Shown: in pieces, positions 31,668-43,339 of the stretch
How positions within the stretch are numbered: position 1 is the first letter of the stretch
How the letters are laid out: each line of letters opens with the position of its first letter
Assembly: GCA_024742405.1 (NCBI GenBank)
Contig: JANSYP010000001.1
Coordinates: 1,550,001 to 1,614,000 of the forward strand
Direction of reading: 5' to 3'
DNA length: 64,000 bases
From: Paracoccaceae bacterium
Lineage (GTDB): Bacteria; Pseudomonadota; Alphaproteobacteria; Rhodobacterales; Rhodobacteraceae
Program-made: the position numbers and the translations under genes
The notes under the pieces: generated by a model
Databases searched by the model: none
The model's input: only the letters and a program-made list of their open reading frames with translations
What the model was told of the DNA's origin: nothing

Positions 31668-32444
31668 TCAGCGGCCTTCGAAATTCGCGGGCCGCTTTTC
31701 GATGAAAGCCAGAACACCCTCACGGAAATCCCGTGTCGTGCCGCATTTGCCCTGAAGGCGCGCTTCCAGCGCGAGCTGCTCGTCTAGATTGTTGTCGAAC
31801 CCTTCGCGCAGGGCCTTCTTGACCAACCCGTAAGTCACGGTCGGCCCCTGCGCCAGATGCGCCATGCGAGCGCGCCAATGGGCCTCGAAGCCATCATCCG
31901 GAACGGCCTCCCAGATCATGCCCCACGCTTCGGCCTGGCGGGCGCTGATCGGTTCGGCGAACAGGGCCGCCCCCATGGCCTTGGCGAACCCCACCTGGCG
32001 GGGCAGCCAGTAGGTGCTCCCCGCATCCGGGATCAGACCGATCCGCGAAAAGGCCTGGACGAACACCGCGCGCTCCGACGCGACGACCACATCCGCGGCC
32101 AGGGCGAGGCTGGCGCCCGCGCCCGCCGCGGCCCCGTTGACCGCCGCCATCACGGGAATGCGGCACTCGTAGATCGCGCGCAGCAGCGGCGTGTATTCGT
32201 CGCGCAGAGTCCTTTCGATGTCGATATTGGCTGCCGTGCCGCGATCGCTCAGATCCTGGCCCGAGCAGAACGCATCGCCAGCCCCCGTCATGACCAGAAC
32301 CCGCGCCTCGGCCTCGGCCAGCTTCACCGCGTGGAGCAGCTCGGCCCGCATCTGGGTGTTGAGCGCATTTTTGACTTCGGGACGGTTCAGACGCACCAGC
32401 GCCGCGCCGTCCTCGACGCGCAATTCAAGGGTCTGATATTCCAT
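31668..32444 (-). CDS. Enoyl-CoA hydratase/isomerase, PaaG-like
   Basis: A crotonase-fold enzyme of 258 residues from the ATG at 32444, which has GGAG at good spacing; a GTG one codon earlier is possible. Oxyanion-hole segments are DAFCSGQDLSDRG and VNGAAAGAGASLALAADVVV; the substrate-side segment is AFSRIGLIPDAGSTYWLPR, with the Asp found in PaaG-type 1,2-epoxyphenylacetyl-CoA isomerases. No other phenylacetate genes are nearby, so a general beta-oxidation isomerase or hydratase is equally possible. Confidence 0.87.
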   Translation of the reverse strand: MEYQTLELRVEDGAALVRLNRPEVKNALNTQMRAELLHAVKLAEAEARVLVMTGAGDAFCSGQDLSDRGTAANIDIERTLRDEYTPLLRAIYECRIPVMAAVNGAAAGAGASLALAADVVVASERAVFVQAFSRIGLIPDAGSTYWLPRQVGFAKAMGAALFAEPISARQAEAWGMIWEAVPDDGFEAHWRARMAHLAQGPTVTYGLVKKALREGFDNNLDEQLALEARLQGKCGTTRDFREGVLAFIEKRPANFEGR

Positions 32445-32498
32445 CACGGTCTCCTGCCTGTCCGTCAGGACCCGCTATAGGGCGCCGGCACCGCGCGG

Positions 32499-33002
32499 TC
32501 AGCCGGAACGCTTCGTCACATCGGGATCGCCAAGCAGTTCCTGCAGCCGCGCGGCTTCATCTTCGTTCAGGGCCTCGACCGGCGCATCGCCGCGCAGGCG
32601 CTGACGGCGCTGATAGGCGAGGCCAACGCCGAGAGCGATGACCAGCATCACCGGTCCGGCGATCCAAAGGATCAGGCTCGACCCGGTCTTGGTCGGGTTG
32701 AGCAACGCGTATTCGCCATAGCGGTCGACGACGAAGTCGAGCACTTCCTCGTTGCTATCCCCGGCGACGATCCGTTCACGCACCAGTAGGCGCATATCGC
32801 GGGCGAGATCGGCGTTGCTTTCGTCGATGCTCTCGTTCCGGCAGACCATGCAGCGCAAGCCCTTGGACAGCTCGCGCGCGCGCGCCTCCTGCTCGGGGTC
32901 TGCGAGCAGTTCGTCTGGCTGCAGTGCATGGACGGGACCAGGGCCCAGCACGAGGACCGGCGCCGTGAGCGCCAGCCCGAGGATCAGTGTGAGGATCCTC
33001 AT
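32499..33002 (-). CDS. ccmH: Cytochrome c maturation protein CcmH
   Basis: CcmH is a membrane-anchored thiol-disulfide protein that keeps apocytochrome c cysteines reduced for haem attachment by CcmF. The 167 residues have a signal peptide (MRILTLILGLALTAPVLVLG), the redox motif in LRCMVCRNESIDESNADLA and a membrane helix near residues 110-130. It overlaps the end of ccmF by four bases (ATGA), so it is made together with its partner. Confidence 0.95.
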   Translation of the reverse strand: MRILTLILGLALTAPVLVLGPGPVHALQPDELLADPEQEARARELSKGLRCMVCRNESIDESNADLARDMRLLVRERIVAGDSNEEVLDFVVDRYGEYALLNPTKTGSSLILWIAGPVMLVIALGVGLAYQRRQRLRGDAPVEALNEDEAARLQELLGDPDVTKRSG

Positions 33003-34984
33003 TCCGCCGGAACCGCGCCGGGCACCCGTCTGGGACGGCTCTTGGCCGCGCCGGCCGCCACGCGGTAGCGCCGGTCGGTCAGGCTGAGAAGGCCGCCCAA
33101 AGACATGATGATGCAGCCGGCCCAGATCCAGTTGGCATAGGGCTTGATATAGGTGCGTACCGCCCAGCCGCCGTTCTGCTGAGGATCGCCGATCACCACA
33201 TAGATGTCGCGGAAGAACCCGATGTCGAGCGCGGCTTCGGTGGTGGGCATTTGCGCCACCGGATAGACCCGCTTTTCGGGATCGAGCATGCCGATTTCGC
33301 GGTCATCCCGGAAGACGGCGATATCCGCCATGGTCGAGAGATAGTTCGGCCCCTCGACGCGGCGCACATCACGCAGTTCGAACTCGTAGCCGCCGACGTC
33401 ATAGCGCTCGCCGATCTGGACAACTCGGATGTCTTCGCTTTGCCAGGCCACGAGGGTCGCCACACCCCAAAAGGTGATGCCAAAGCCCGCATGCGCCACC
33501 GCCTTGCCCCAGTCGGCACGCGGCAGGTTCCACAACCGGCGCAGCTTGCTGGTCGCGTCGCCCTTACCCGAGCGCACCCAGAGCTCTGCGACAGCCCCGC
33601 CCACAAGCCACACCGCAAGCGCGATGCCCATCGGGGCCAGGATGGTGCGGCCGGTCTGAAGCGTCCAGGCCAGAGCACCACAGCAGAGCGCGAAGATCAG
33701 CACCGCCCAGAGCGGCTGCATCGCCTTGCCGAGCCGCGCGCGTTTCCAGGGCAGAAGCGCGCCGATCGGCAGGATGACCGCCAACGCGACCATGAAGGGT
33801 GTGAAGGCCGCGTCGAAAAAGGGCGGTCCAACGCTGAGCTTGCGGTCAAAGAACATCTCGGCGACCAGCGGCCAGATCGTGCCGATGAAGACGACGAAGC
33901 AGGACACCGCGAGCAGGATATTGTTCGCCAGCAACGCGCTTTCGCGGCTCAACATGCTGAAGACGCCCTTGGCCTCCATGGACCCCGCCCGCACCGCATA
34001 GAGCATCAGTGCACCGCCCATGAACACGCCGAGGATCATCAGAATGAACACCCCGCGCTCCGGATCGTTGGCAAAGGCATGCACGCTTGTCAGCACCCCG
34101 GAACGGACAATGAAGGTCCCGATCAGCGAGAAGCCAAAAGCCATGATCGCCAGCAGGATGGTCCAGTTCTTCAGGCTTTCGCGCTTTTCAACGACGATTG
34201 CCGAGTGCAGCAGCGCCGCGGCCAGAAGCCAGGGCATGAAGCTGGCGTTTTCCACCGGGTCCCAGAACCAGAAGCCGCCCCAGCCAAGCTCGTAATAGGC
34301 CCACCAGGACCCGAGCGCGATGCCGATGGTCAGAAACAGCCAGGCCGACAGGGTCCAGGGGCGCACCCAGCGGCCCCAGGCGGCATCCACGCGGCCTTCG
34401 ATCAGGGCGGCCACCGCAAAGCTGTAGGTGAGCGACAGCCCGACATAGCCGAGATAGAGAAATGGCGGATGGAAGGCGAGACCGGGGTCCTGCAGCAGCG
34501 GGTTGAGGTCCTGTCCGTCCAGAGGCGGCACTGCCATGCGGAGGAACGGGTTCGACGTCAGCAGGATGAACAGAAAAAACGCAACCGCAACCGAGGATTG
34601 CACGGCCAACACACGGGCCTTCAGCGTCGGTGGCAGGTTGTTCCCGAACCAAGCCGCCATCGCGCCGAAGAGCGTCAGGATCAGCACCCACAGGAGCAGT
34701 GAGCCCTCATGGTTCCCCCAGACGCCTGTGACTTTGTAGAGCATCGGCTTGTCGCTGTGGGAGTTCAGCACCACCAGCCGCAGCGAGAAATCCGAAACCA
34801 CAAAGGCATAGGTGAGTGCCGCGAAACTGAAGGCCGTCAGCAGGAACTGCGCGGTCGCAGCGGGGCCGGCGATCTCCATCCAGCCGCGCCAGCCGCGCGA
34901 CGCACCGATGAGAGGAACGACCATTTGCACGACGGCAATGGCAGCGGCGAGGATCAGGGCGAAATGGCCGAGTTCTGCAATCAT
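32999..34984 (-). CDS. ccmF: Haem lyase subunit CcmF
   Basis: CcmF is the multi-span membrane subunit that transfers haem from CcmE to apocytochrome c. From the ATG at 34984 (MIAELGHFALILAAAIAVVQ) it has 661 residues and about 15 hydrophobic segments. The tryptophan-rich WWD domain is GWGGFWFWDPVENASFMPWL, and GVWGNHEGSLLLWVLIL is the other signature. An extended open frame to 35020 lacks homology. It lies between a Gre-like gene and ccmH. Confidence 0.96.
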   Translation of the reverse strand: MIAELGHFALILAAAIAVVQMVVPLIGASRGWRGWMEIAGPAATAQFLLTAFSFAALTYAFVVSDFSLRLVVLNSHSDKPMLYKVTGVWGNHEGSLLLWVLILTLFGAMAAWFGNNLPPTLKARVLAVQSSVAVAFFLFILLTSNPFLRMAVPPLDGQDLNPLLQDPGLAFHPPFLYLGYVGLSLTYSFAVAALIEGRVDAAWGRWVRPWTLSAWLFLTIGIALGSWWAYYELGWGGFWFWDPVENASFMPWLLAAALLHSAIVVEKRESLKNWTILLAIMAFGFSLIGTFIVRSGVLTSVHAFANDPERGVFILMILGVFMGGALMLYAVRAGSMEAKGVFSMLSRESALLANNILLAVSCFVVFIGTIWPLVAEMFFDRKLSVGPPFFDAAFTPFMVALAVILPIGALLPWKRARLGKAMQPLWAVLIFALCCGALAWTLQTGRTILAPMGIALAVWLVGGAVAELWVRSGKGDATSKLRRLWNLPRADWGKAVAHAGFGITFWGVATLVAWQSEDIRVVQIGERYDVGGYEFELRDVRRVEGPNYLSTMADIAVFRDDREIGMLDPEKRVYPVAQMPTTEAALDIGFFRDIYVVIGDPQQNGGWAVRTYIKPYANWIWAGCIIMSLGGLLSLTDRRYRVAAGAAKSRPRRVPGAVPAE

Positions 34985-35074
34985 GGGGCGAACGATAGGC
35001 CAGTGTTTCCGTGGCGCCAACCCGGATGTGCGCGCGTGTCGCGCACTACGGCGGCGGCTCTGGTCACGTTCCCG

Positions 35075-35521
35075 TCAGGCGACGGCATCGACCGTCACCT
35101 CGCGCCCGTTGACCTCCGCGGACTCCCCCGCGCCGAGCCCTTCCAGTGCCCGGTAGAGCGGAGCCTGCGGCGAGATCCCCATCACCGTCGCACCGTCGCA
35201 GGTAAAGCGGATCGTTGATACCGCCACGACAAAGAGCTTGCCGCCAAGGTCGATCAACGCCCCCTCGGAAACCTCTGATTTGGGACCGAAATCGATCTCG
35301 CGCAGCCGGGCGATCTTCTCGGCATGGTCGTGAACCGGATGGTCGAGCGCAGCGGCCAACTCGCCTGCGGCCTCTGCCTGGGCCTGATCGCCACGTTCGA
35401 CAGGCTCGCTGTGATCGATGCGCGCCTCGCGCAGGTATTCCTCGTACGCCTCGCGGGCATGGGCCAGCTCGGCCTCCTCCAGCGCGAGCATCGCATCGCG
35501 CAGCCGCATCTTGTCGATCAT
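35075..35521 (-). CDS. GreA/GreB-like transcription elongation factor
   Basis: A 148-residue protein. Residues 1-75 form an acidic helical hairpin rich in Glu and Ala, and residues 85-148 form a small beta domain with ISPQAPLYRALEGLGAGESA, the FKBP-like C-terminal domain of Gre factors that docks in the polymerase secondary channel. N-terminal similarity to true GreA is weak, so it may be a Gre-like regulator rather than a cleavage factor. It sits between ccmE and ccmF, separated by 37 and 90 bases, an unexpected place for a transcription factor. Confidence 0.75.
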   Translation of the reverse strand: MIDKMRLRDAMLALEEAELAHAREAYEEYLREARIDHSEPVERGDQAQAEAAGELAAALDHPVHDHAEKIARLREIDFGPKSEVSEGALIDLGGKLFVVAVSTIRFTCDGATVMGISPQAPLYRALEGLGAGESAEVNGREVTVDAVA

Positions 35522-35558
35522 TCCGGTCCCTCGTTGTCGATGGTTGCGATCCAGGCGG

Positions 35559-36023
35559 TCAGCTGTCGCCGCTGGCCGTCGGATCCTTGTAGACGCCCTG
35601 CTCCTTCAGCGCGTCCACAACCTCGGACGGCATGTAGGTCTCGTCATGCTTTGCCAGGATCTCGGAGGCCAGAAAGACGCCGTCGACCAACTGGCCGGTC
35701 GCCACGGTGCCCTGCCCTTCCTCGAACAGATCCGGGACAATGCCGGTGAAGCTCACGGGGATCGACGCGCCGCCATCGGTGACGCGAAAGGTGATCGCCT
35801 CGCCCTGCCCGCGGACGATCGAGCCTTCTTCCACCAGTCCGCCGATGCGGAAAACCTCGTTCGGGACGGGCGGAGCTTCGGCAACCTGGCTGGGCGACCG
35901 AAAGAGGTTGATGCCGTCCCGCATCCCGTAACCGATGATCGCCGTGGACAGTGCCAGCGCAATACCGGCGACGAGGATGACCTGCACCCGCCGTTTTTTC
36001 TTGAGACCCTTCATTCCTGCCAT
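35559..36023 (-). CDS. ccmE: Haem chaperone CcmE
   Basis: CcmE binds haem covalently in the periplasm and hands it to CcmF. From the ATG at 36023 it has 154 residues: a basic cytoplasmic start (MAGMKGLKKKRRVQ), one membrane anchor (VILVAGIALALSTAIIGYG) and an OB-fold domain. The haem-binding histidine is His126 and the conserved tyrosine Tyr130 in LAKHDETYMP. Another ATG three codons later is possible. argC ends ten bases upstream, so the ccm genes may be read from the argC side. Confidence 0.95.
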   Translation of the reverse strand: MAGMKGLKKKRRVQVILVAGIALALSTAIIGYGMRDGINLFRSPSQVAEAPPVPNEVFRIGGLVEEGSIVRGQGEAITFRVTDGGASIPVSFTGIVPDLFEEGQGTVATGQLVDGVFLASEILAKHDETYMPSEVVDALKEQGVYKDPTASGDS

Positions 36024-36033
36024 GCCGTCCTCC

Positions 36034-37071
36034 TCACGGAAAAACAGGGGCCAGCACCAGGCCCATCGTTTCCTCCATACCAAGCATCAAATTCGCATTC
36101 TGCAAGGCTTGTCCGGAGGATCCTTTCGTCAGGTTGTCCAATGCGGCCACGACCACCGCCCGTCCCGCGATGCGATCGCCGACCACACCGATGTGACAGA
36201 AGTTCGAGCCGCGCACATGCCGTGTGGAGGGCAGCTCGCCCATCGGCAGGACCTGCAAAAACGGCTCCTCGGCGTAGGCCTGAGCCAATGTGGTATGGAT
36301 TTGCGCGCCGTCGCCCCGGACATAGACAGTGGCCAGAATGCCCCGGTTCGCGGGGATCAGATGCGGGGTGAACTGCACGCGGATCTCGCGCCCGGCGATG
36401 GCGGAAAACTCCTGATCGAACTCTCCCAGATGGCGATGCGTGCCCCCTGCGGCATATGGGTGATAGCCCTCCGACAGCTCGGCATGGAGCAGGTTTTCCT
36501 TCAGACTGCGCCCCGCGCCAGACACTGCGGCCTTCAGATCGATGATGATTTCGTCGAGGTCGATCACCTCGGCCTCGATCAGGGGACGCAGTGCGAATTG
36601 CCCCGTCGCGGCATTGCAGCCCGTGCAGGCGACCAGCCGCGCGGCGCGGATCTCCGCGCGGTAGAACTCCGTCAGACCGTAGACGGCCTCTTTCTGCAGG
36701 TCCGGGGCGCTGTGCGGCTTGCCGTACCAGGTTTCATATGCCGCCAGATTGCGCAGCCGGAAATCCGCGGACAGGTCGACGACCTTAAGATCGCTCGGCA
36801 AGGCGCTGATTACGCTTTGGGATGTCGCATGGGGCAGCGCGCAGAACACCAGATCCACCCCGCTGAGGTCGAGTTCCTCGATCCGCTGCAGCGTCGGCAG
36901 ATCAAGATGGCGCAGATGGGGAAAGACCGCGCCCATCTCCTGCCCGGCCTTGCGGTCCGCCGACAGGGCGACGATTTCCAGCGCGGGATGGGTCGCGATC
37001 AGCCGGACAAGCTCCGCCCCGGTATAACCGGAGGCGCCCAGAACGGCGATCCGGCACGATGTATCAGACAT
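36034..37071 (-). CDS. argC: N-acetyl-gamma-glutamyl-phosphate reductase
   Basis: ArgC reduces N-acetylglutamyl phosphate with NADPH in arginine synthesis. The 345 residues have the nucleotide-binding start [20 protein letters not shown], the catalytic cysteine in [17 protein letters not shown] and the conserved [16 protein letters not shown]. The GCNAATG form replaces the commoner GCYPT and is typical of an alphaproteobacterial subgroup. It lies 28 bases downstream of murI and 10 upstream of ccmE. Confidence 0.94.
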   Translation of the reverse strand: MSDTSCRIAVLGASGYTGAELVRLIATHPALEIVALSADRKAGQEMGAVFPHLRHLDLPTLQRIEELDLSGVDLVFCALPHATSQSVISALPSDLKVVDLSADFRLRNLAAYETWYGKPHSAPDLQKEAVYGLTEFYRAEIRAARLVACTGCNAATGQFALRPLIEAEVIDLDEIIIDLKAAVSGAGRSLKENLLHAELSEGYHPYAAGGTHRHLGEFDQEFSAIAGREIRVQFTPHLIPANRGILATVYVRGDGAQIHTTLAQAYAEEPFLQVLPMGELPSTRHVRGSNFCHIGVVGDRIAGRAVVVAALDNLTKGSSGQALQNANLMLGMEETMGLVLAPVFP

Positions 37072-37099
37072 ATCAGTACTTTCTTGGGAGATCTTCAGA

Positions 37100-37912
37100 T
37101 CAGGCGGCCAAAAAACGGATCGGTCGTCGCAAGAACTGCGTCGCCTTGTTCGATACTGTCTGGGCGTTTCCGGTCGTCAGGAACTGGGCCTCTGCGCCCG
37201 ACCCTCGCATCTCGGGGTGACGGTCGAGATAATCGGCGAGACTTTCGGCGACCAGACTGGCCTGGCAAAACACCCGGACCTCCGGCCCCAGAGCGGCCTG
37301 GAACACCTGCTCCATCAGCGGGTAATGTGTGCAGCCCAGGATCGCGGCCTCGGGACTGGGCATCCGCCGCTGGAGCGCCTCGACATGGGACCGCACGAGC
37401 GCCTCGGCCAGAATTTCGTCGCCTTCCTCGATGGCATCGACGACACCGCCACAGGGCTGCGCCTCCACATCAACGCCGATCGCGCGAAAGGCCAGCTCGC
37501 GCTGGAATGCCCGGCTCGACACGGTCGCGGGCGTCGCGAACAGCGCCACATGCTTGACCGCCACCTCGCGCGGCGGCGAATTGTCGCCCCATTTGCGTTC
37601 GGTCAAGGCTTCGATCAGAGGCACGAAAACCCCCAGAACGCGCTTGTCCTCGGGCAGCCACTTTTCCTGCATGCGCCGTAGCGCGGCGGCCGACGCGGTA
37701 TTACAGGCCAGGATCACCAGATCGCAGCCCGCGTTCCAAAGTCGTTCGACCCCGGCGGTCGTCAGCTCGAAGATGTCATCGGCATCGCGCACCCCATAGG
37801 GCGTGTGCGCGTTGTCGCCGAAATAGACGAACGGCACATCGGGCAGCCGCTTGGACACGGCGTCCAGAACGGTCAGACCGCCGAGCCCGCTATCGAAGAT
37901 CCCGACAGCCAT
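37100..37912 (-). CDS. murI: Glutamate racemase
   Basis: MurI makes D-glutamate for peptidoglycan. From the ATG at 37912 ([19 protein letters not shown]) it has 270 residues. The two catalytic cysteines are in [14 protein letters not shown] and [16 protein letters not shown], and [16 protein letters not shown] is the conserved second segment. The frame is open to 38245 but homology starts at 37912, where the start overlaps the acyltransferase stop by ATGA. Confidence 0.95.
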   Translation of the reverse strand: MAVGIFDSGLGGLTVLDAVSKRLPDVPFVYFGDNAHTPYGVRDADDIFELTTAGVERLWNAGCDLVILACNTASAAALRRMQEKWLPEDKRVLGVFVPLIEALTERKWGDNSPPREVAVKHVALFATPATVSSRAFQRELAFRAIGVDVEAQPCGGVVDAIEEGDEILAEALVRSHVEALQRRMPSPEAAILGCTHYPLMEQVFQAALGPEVRVFCQASLVAESLADYLDRHPEMRGSGAEAQFLTTGNAQTVSNKATQFLRRPIRFLAA

Positions 37913-38802
37913 CAGGACCGGTGCTTTTCTTCGAACTCGAATCCATAGCCGGCCGCATTCATCGGCAGCGGCGACAGCGCGTAGGTCTCGGCGCGCAGAA
38001 AATCCATCATCGCGCGGGGGTCCTTTCGATAGGGCTCCAGCTGGCTTTGCGGGATCGGCGCGCCGATGACAACCTCCACGGGCTTGTTCACCCGTTTCTT
38101 GAACTCTTTGATCAGCAAACCCATCCGCAAGGTTGTGTGCAGATGGCTGGCAAGCTGGAAGAGCCGCGAGTTGTGGCCCACGAAGTACATCGGCACCACG
38201 GTCGCATCGCTCCGGGCGATCATCTTGGCCGTAAAGGACCGCCACCCCGGATCGAGCGGCCTGGAAAAGGGCTTGGCCGACGTCGAAACCGTGCCGCCCG
38301 GAAAGACGCCGATCGCGCCCCCCTGGGCGAGATAGCGCAACGCCTCGTGCCGGGTCTGCAGGTTCTGGCGCATCGCCTCCTTGGTCTCATCAAAGGACAC
38401 CGGCAGGATGAGCCGGTTGAGATCTTCGGCCTTATTGAACACCTGATTGGCGAGAATGCGGAAATCGCCACGGATGCCGCTCAGGATCAGGCCCATCATC
38501 AGCCCGTCGAGAATGCCGTACGGATGGTTGGCAATCAGGATCAGCGGTCCGTCGCGCGGAATGCTGTCCAGCGAACCGCCGATCACCTTCAGGCTGAGGC
38601 CATAGCGGCCGGCCATCACCTCCCAGAAATCGCGTCCGTCGGCGACCTCGAGCTCATATCCCTTGGCCCGACGGATCAGTCGCAGCCGGCCGGTGGCGTT
38701 CTCCATCACACGGATCAGCGCACGACCGCCCCGGGTTGCGGCGGACCCGGCGTAGGTGATGTCCCGCGCGACCTCGCGCGCGGAGCTGCGACGAATACTC
38801 AC
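37912..38802 (-). CDS. Lysophospholipid acyltransferase family protein
   Basis: A PlsC-fold acyltransferase of 296 residues that probably transfers an acyl group to a lysolipid or an ornithine-lipid precursor. The HX4D motif is [13 protein letters not shown], and [15 protein letters not shown] is the third conserved block. I start it at the GTG at 38802 because GGAGG lies seven bases upstream; another GTG at 38817 would add five residues. It is translationally coupled to murI and divergent from the LysR gene. Confidence 0.88.
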   Translation of the reverse strand: MSIRRSSAREVARDITYAGSAATRGGRALIRVMENATGRLRLIRRAKGYELEVADGRDFWEVMAGRYGLSLKVIGGSLDSIPRDGPLILIANHPYGILDGLMMGLILSGIRGDFRILANQVFNKAEDLNRLILPVSFDETKEAMRQNLQTRHEALRYLAQGGAIGVFPGGTVSTSAKPFSRPLDPGWRSFTAKMIARSDATVVPMYFVGHNSRLFQLASHLHTTLRMGLLIKEFKKRVNKPVEVVIGAPIPQSQLEPYRKDPRAMMDFLRAETYALSPLPMNAAGYGFEFEEKHRS

Positions 38803-38965
38803 GGGCGGACCTCCCACGCCTGTTCAGATCCTGTGATCTATCACCTTGCCCAAGCACGCAGCAAGAGCCTGCAATCGCTCGCCGTCATGCCGGATCAGGG
38901 CGCGGCAGATTTGCATTCAGCGTGGCGGTGTGCGACGCCTCCCACAGCAAAAACGGGATGCCGCG

Positions 38966-39874
38966 ATGATGGACTGGGACAAACTGCGCATCTTCCATGC
39001 CGTCGCCGACGCCGGCAGTCTCACCCATGCCGGCGATACGCTCAACCTGTCGCAATCCGCGGTCAGCCGGCAGATCCGGGCGCTCGAAACGTCGCTCAAC
39101 ACCACGCTCTTTCACCGCCACGCGCGCGGGTTGATCCTGACCGAACAGGGCGAACTGCTGTTCGACGCCACCAGTGCGATGATCAAGCGGCTCGACGCCG
39201 CGGCCGCGCGGATCCGCGACAGCGAGGAAGAGGTGTTCGGCGAGCTGCGGGTGACGACGACGACCGGATTCGGCTCGCTCTGGCTGGCTCCGCGCCTGCC
39301 CAAGCTCTACGAGCAGTACCCCGATCTGAAGATCGACCTGATGCTTGAGGAGCGCGTGCTCGACCTGCCCATGCGAGAGGCCGATGTGGCGATCCGGATG
39401 AAAGAGCCCAGCCAGGCCGACCTGATCCGCAAGCGGCTGATGACGGTCAAGATGCGGCTCTATGCGACACCGGAATACCTCGCGGAGCGCGGTACTCCCG
39501 AAGAGATGGCGGACATGGCCGGCCACCGGCTGATCTGCCAGAAGATCTCCAGCACCCAGGTCAGCGCATCGGCCACTCTGGTGCGGCATCTGATGACCTA
39601 CGACATCCGCTCCCTGCTGACGGTGAACAATTATTTCGGTGTGTTGCAGGGTGTCATCAACAATCTCGGGATCGGAATCCTGCCCGATTATGTCGTGCAG
39701 GATTTCCCAACCCTCGTGCCCGTGCTTCCCGAAGGCGATACCGGCGACGTGCCGGTCTTTCTCGCCTATCCCGAAGAACTGCGTCATTCCAAGCGGATAG
39801 AGGTGTTCCGCGACTTCGTGATGGAAGAGATTTTCGCCCATAGACGCCGCATGCAGGAGGTCGTTCCGGCCTGA
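38966..39874 (+). CDS. LysR family transcriptional regulator
   Basis: A 302-residue regulator. The N-terminal helix-turn-helix reads WDKLRIFHAVADAGSLTHAG and LNLSQSAVSRQIRALE, followed by FHRHARGLILTEQGELL. The effector domain (residues 95-300) has the LysR fold, with ELRVTTTTGFGSLWLAPRLP and FGVLQGVINNLGIGILPDY. The start is the ATG at 38966 (MMDWDK). The target is unknown; the divergent acyltransferase is the natural candidate by position. Confidence 0.93.
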   Translation: MMDWDKLRIFHAVADAGSLTHAGDTLNLSQSAVSRQIRALETSLNTTLFHRHARGLILTEQGELLFDATSAMIKRLDAAAARIRDSEEEVFGELRVTTTTGFGSLWLAPRLPKLYEQYPDLKIDLMLEERVLDLPMREADVAIRMKEPSQADLIRKRLMTVKMRLYATPEYLAERGTPEEMADMAGHRLICQKISSTQVSASATLVRHLMTYDIRSLLTVNNYFGVLQGVINNLGIGILPDYVVQDFPTLVPVLPEGDTGDVPVFLAYPEELRHSKRIEVFRDFVMEEIFAHRRRMQEVVPA

Positions 39875-39960
39875 GGCATGCGCGCAACGCATTTCGGGAT
39901 TGTATCTCCTGCGGCATTAAACGACTTGAACGGGTGAACTGCCGGGTTTAGTTCGGATAG

Positions 39961-40033
39961 CAGAGGCGCGGTTTTTTTTCGTTCCTCTACCTCCCTGTTG
40001 GACTTGGCCGAGCTCTTGCTCGGCCTTTTTTTT
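39961..40033 (+). ncRNA. Candidate small RNA with anti-SD-like ACCUCCCU segment
   Basis: TTGAAC (39926-39931) and TAGTTC (39949-39954), 17 bases apart, could form a promoter starting RNA near 39961. The RNA would hold a weak stem (AGAGG/CCUCU, 39962-39966 with 39984-39988), an unpaired ACCUCCCUGUUGG stretch able to pair with Shine-Dalgarno sequences, and a perfect terminator. The alternative is that this is only the read-through end of the LysR message, whose stop codon is 130 bases upstream. Confidence 0.38.
40006..40033 (+). terminator. Strong rho-independent terminator
   Basis: The perfect stem GGCCGAGC/GCTCGGCC with a TCTT loop is followed by eight T. It is the best terminator in the window. 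It ends the LysR transcript or an independent small RNA. Confidence 0.92.
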
Positions 40034-40057
40034 GGCGCAGACACGTTCAGCCCGAAT

Positions 40058-40512
40058 TCAAGCGTCCTCAAGCCATTTCACCATTCGTGACATCGCTCGG
40101 TGATCCAGTGTGGCACCGCTTTCGCAATCATGGGGACTGCACTGCGCGCGCAGCCAATAGGGGATCGGGACCCACAGCAAGCCGATGACCTCAGACAAAG
40201 GCTCGGGACGTGACAATCGTATGTTCCGTGCCGGGTTCGATGAATGTGCCGAAAGTGACCTTACCCTCATGGCGCTCACTGTAGATGGTAAGCTGTTCGA
40301 TTGTCGGGCCCGTGCGGCTTTGGCTGTCGAGGGCATCAAGGATCTGCCAAGCTTAAGACTGTGATCCGCGGCTGGAAAGTGATTCAGGCCAGCGTCGGAC
40401 TTGCGGCAAACAGCTTGGCGGCGCGCTCGAACGGATCCGCAGATGCTGCTGGCGCGGTCACGAAGCCGAGACTGACAACCGCCATTGCAGACGCAACCCG
40501 TGTGCGGATCAT
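40058..40512 (-). pseudogene. Frameshifted gene for a small secreted protein
   Basis: On the minus strand GGAGGA and a six-base spacer precede an ATG at 40512 that opens a clean signal peptide, MIRTRVASAMAVVSLGFVTA ending PAASA, then DPFERAAKLFAASPTLA and a TGA at 40384. Beyond the stop, the sequence continues to look coding in other frames: ILDALDSQSRTGPTIEQLTI and VTFGTFIEPGTEHTIVTSRAF, then SEVIGLLWVPIPYWLRAQC and MSRMVKWLEDA before a stop at 40058. At least two frameshifts are therefore needed. The original product would be an exported protein of about 150 residues of unknown function. A real 42-residue peptide from the first frame is a weaker option. Confidence 0.55.
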
Positions 40513-40702
40513 TGAGTCTCCTCCGTTGCAGCCAACCCGGTCCGGCGATCGACCGTCGCGCAGTGACAACCTGAAATGCACAGGAAACCGCAACGGAACC
40601 CGAGAAACGCCGATGGGTGTGCCGGAGTTTCCCGCACCACGTCAGCCCGCTCTTCTCTTTCGCACACGCCTCCGCTAGACCGCGCCTCGCGAAGAGGTGC
40701 CC

Positions 40703-42874
<2,172 letters not shown>

Positions 42875-42949
42875 TAGGCCCGACAGCTGCCGCTTGCCGG
42901 GGGACGGTGCGTCTCCTAACTTTAACTCAGCATCACGAGGATCCCCGAC

Positions 42950-43192
42950 ATGCCCATGGCTGCCGAAGAAATCGAAGCACTCATCAAGCAGAGCTTCCCC
43001 GAGGCCCGGGTCACCATCACCGACCTGCGCGGCGACGGAAACCACTATGCCGCGGAGGTCATCGACGAAAGCTTTCGCGGCCAGAACCGCGTCCAGCAGC
43101 AACGCGCGGTCTATGCCGCGCTGAAGGGCAAGATGGACGGCGCCCATGGCGAGCTGCACGCGCTGGCGCTGACGACCAAGGCCCCGGACTGA
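42950..43192 (+). CDS. bolA: BolA family protein
   Basis: A BolA-fold protein of 80 residues. It reads EIEALIKQSFPEARVTITDL then GDGNHYAAEVIDESFRGQNR, with the conserved His near the C terminus in GAHGELHALAL. BolA proteins bind [2Fe-2S] clusters together with CGFS glutaredoxins and act in iron sensing or cluster delivery. The next gene is grxD, which supports this pairing. GAGGATC precedes the start. Confidence 0.93.
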   Translation: MPMAAEEIEALIKQSFPEARVTITDLRGDGNHYAAEVIDESFRGQNRVQQQRAVYAALKGKMDGAHGELHALALTTKAPD

Positions 43193-43339
43193 TCCCGCCG
43201 CGACAGCGCGCGCAACGGTGCGGCGGCGCTTAAACCGCCAAGCCTATTGGCATTCCATCTGCGCAACGCCATATTCTGCAGTCAAAGGGCACGCCGTCAG
43301 GCGATGACCGATGAGCCAGCCCGCAAGGAGCAAGACACT

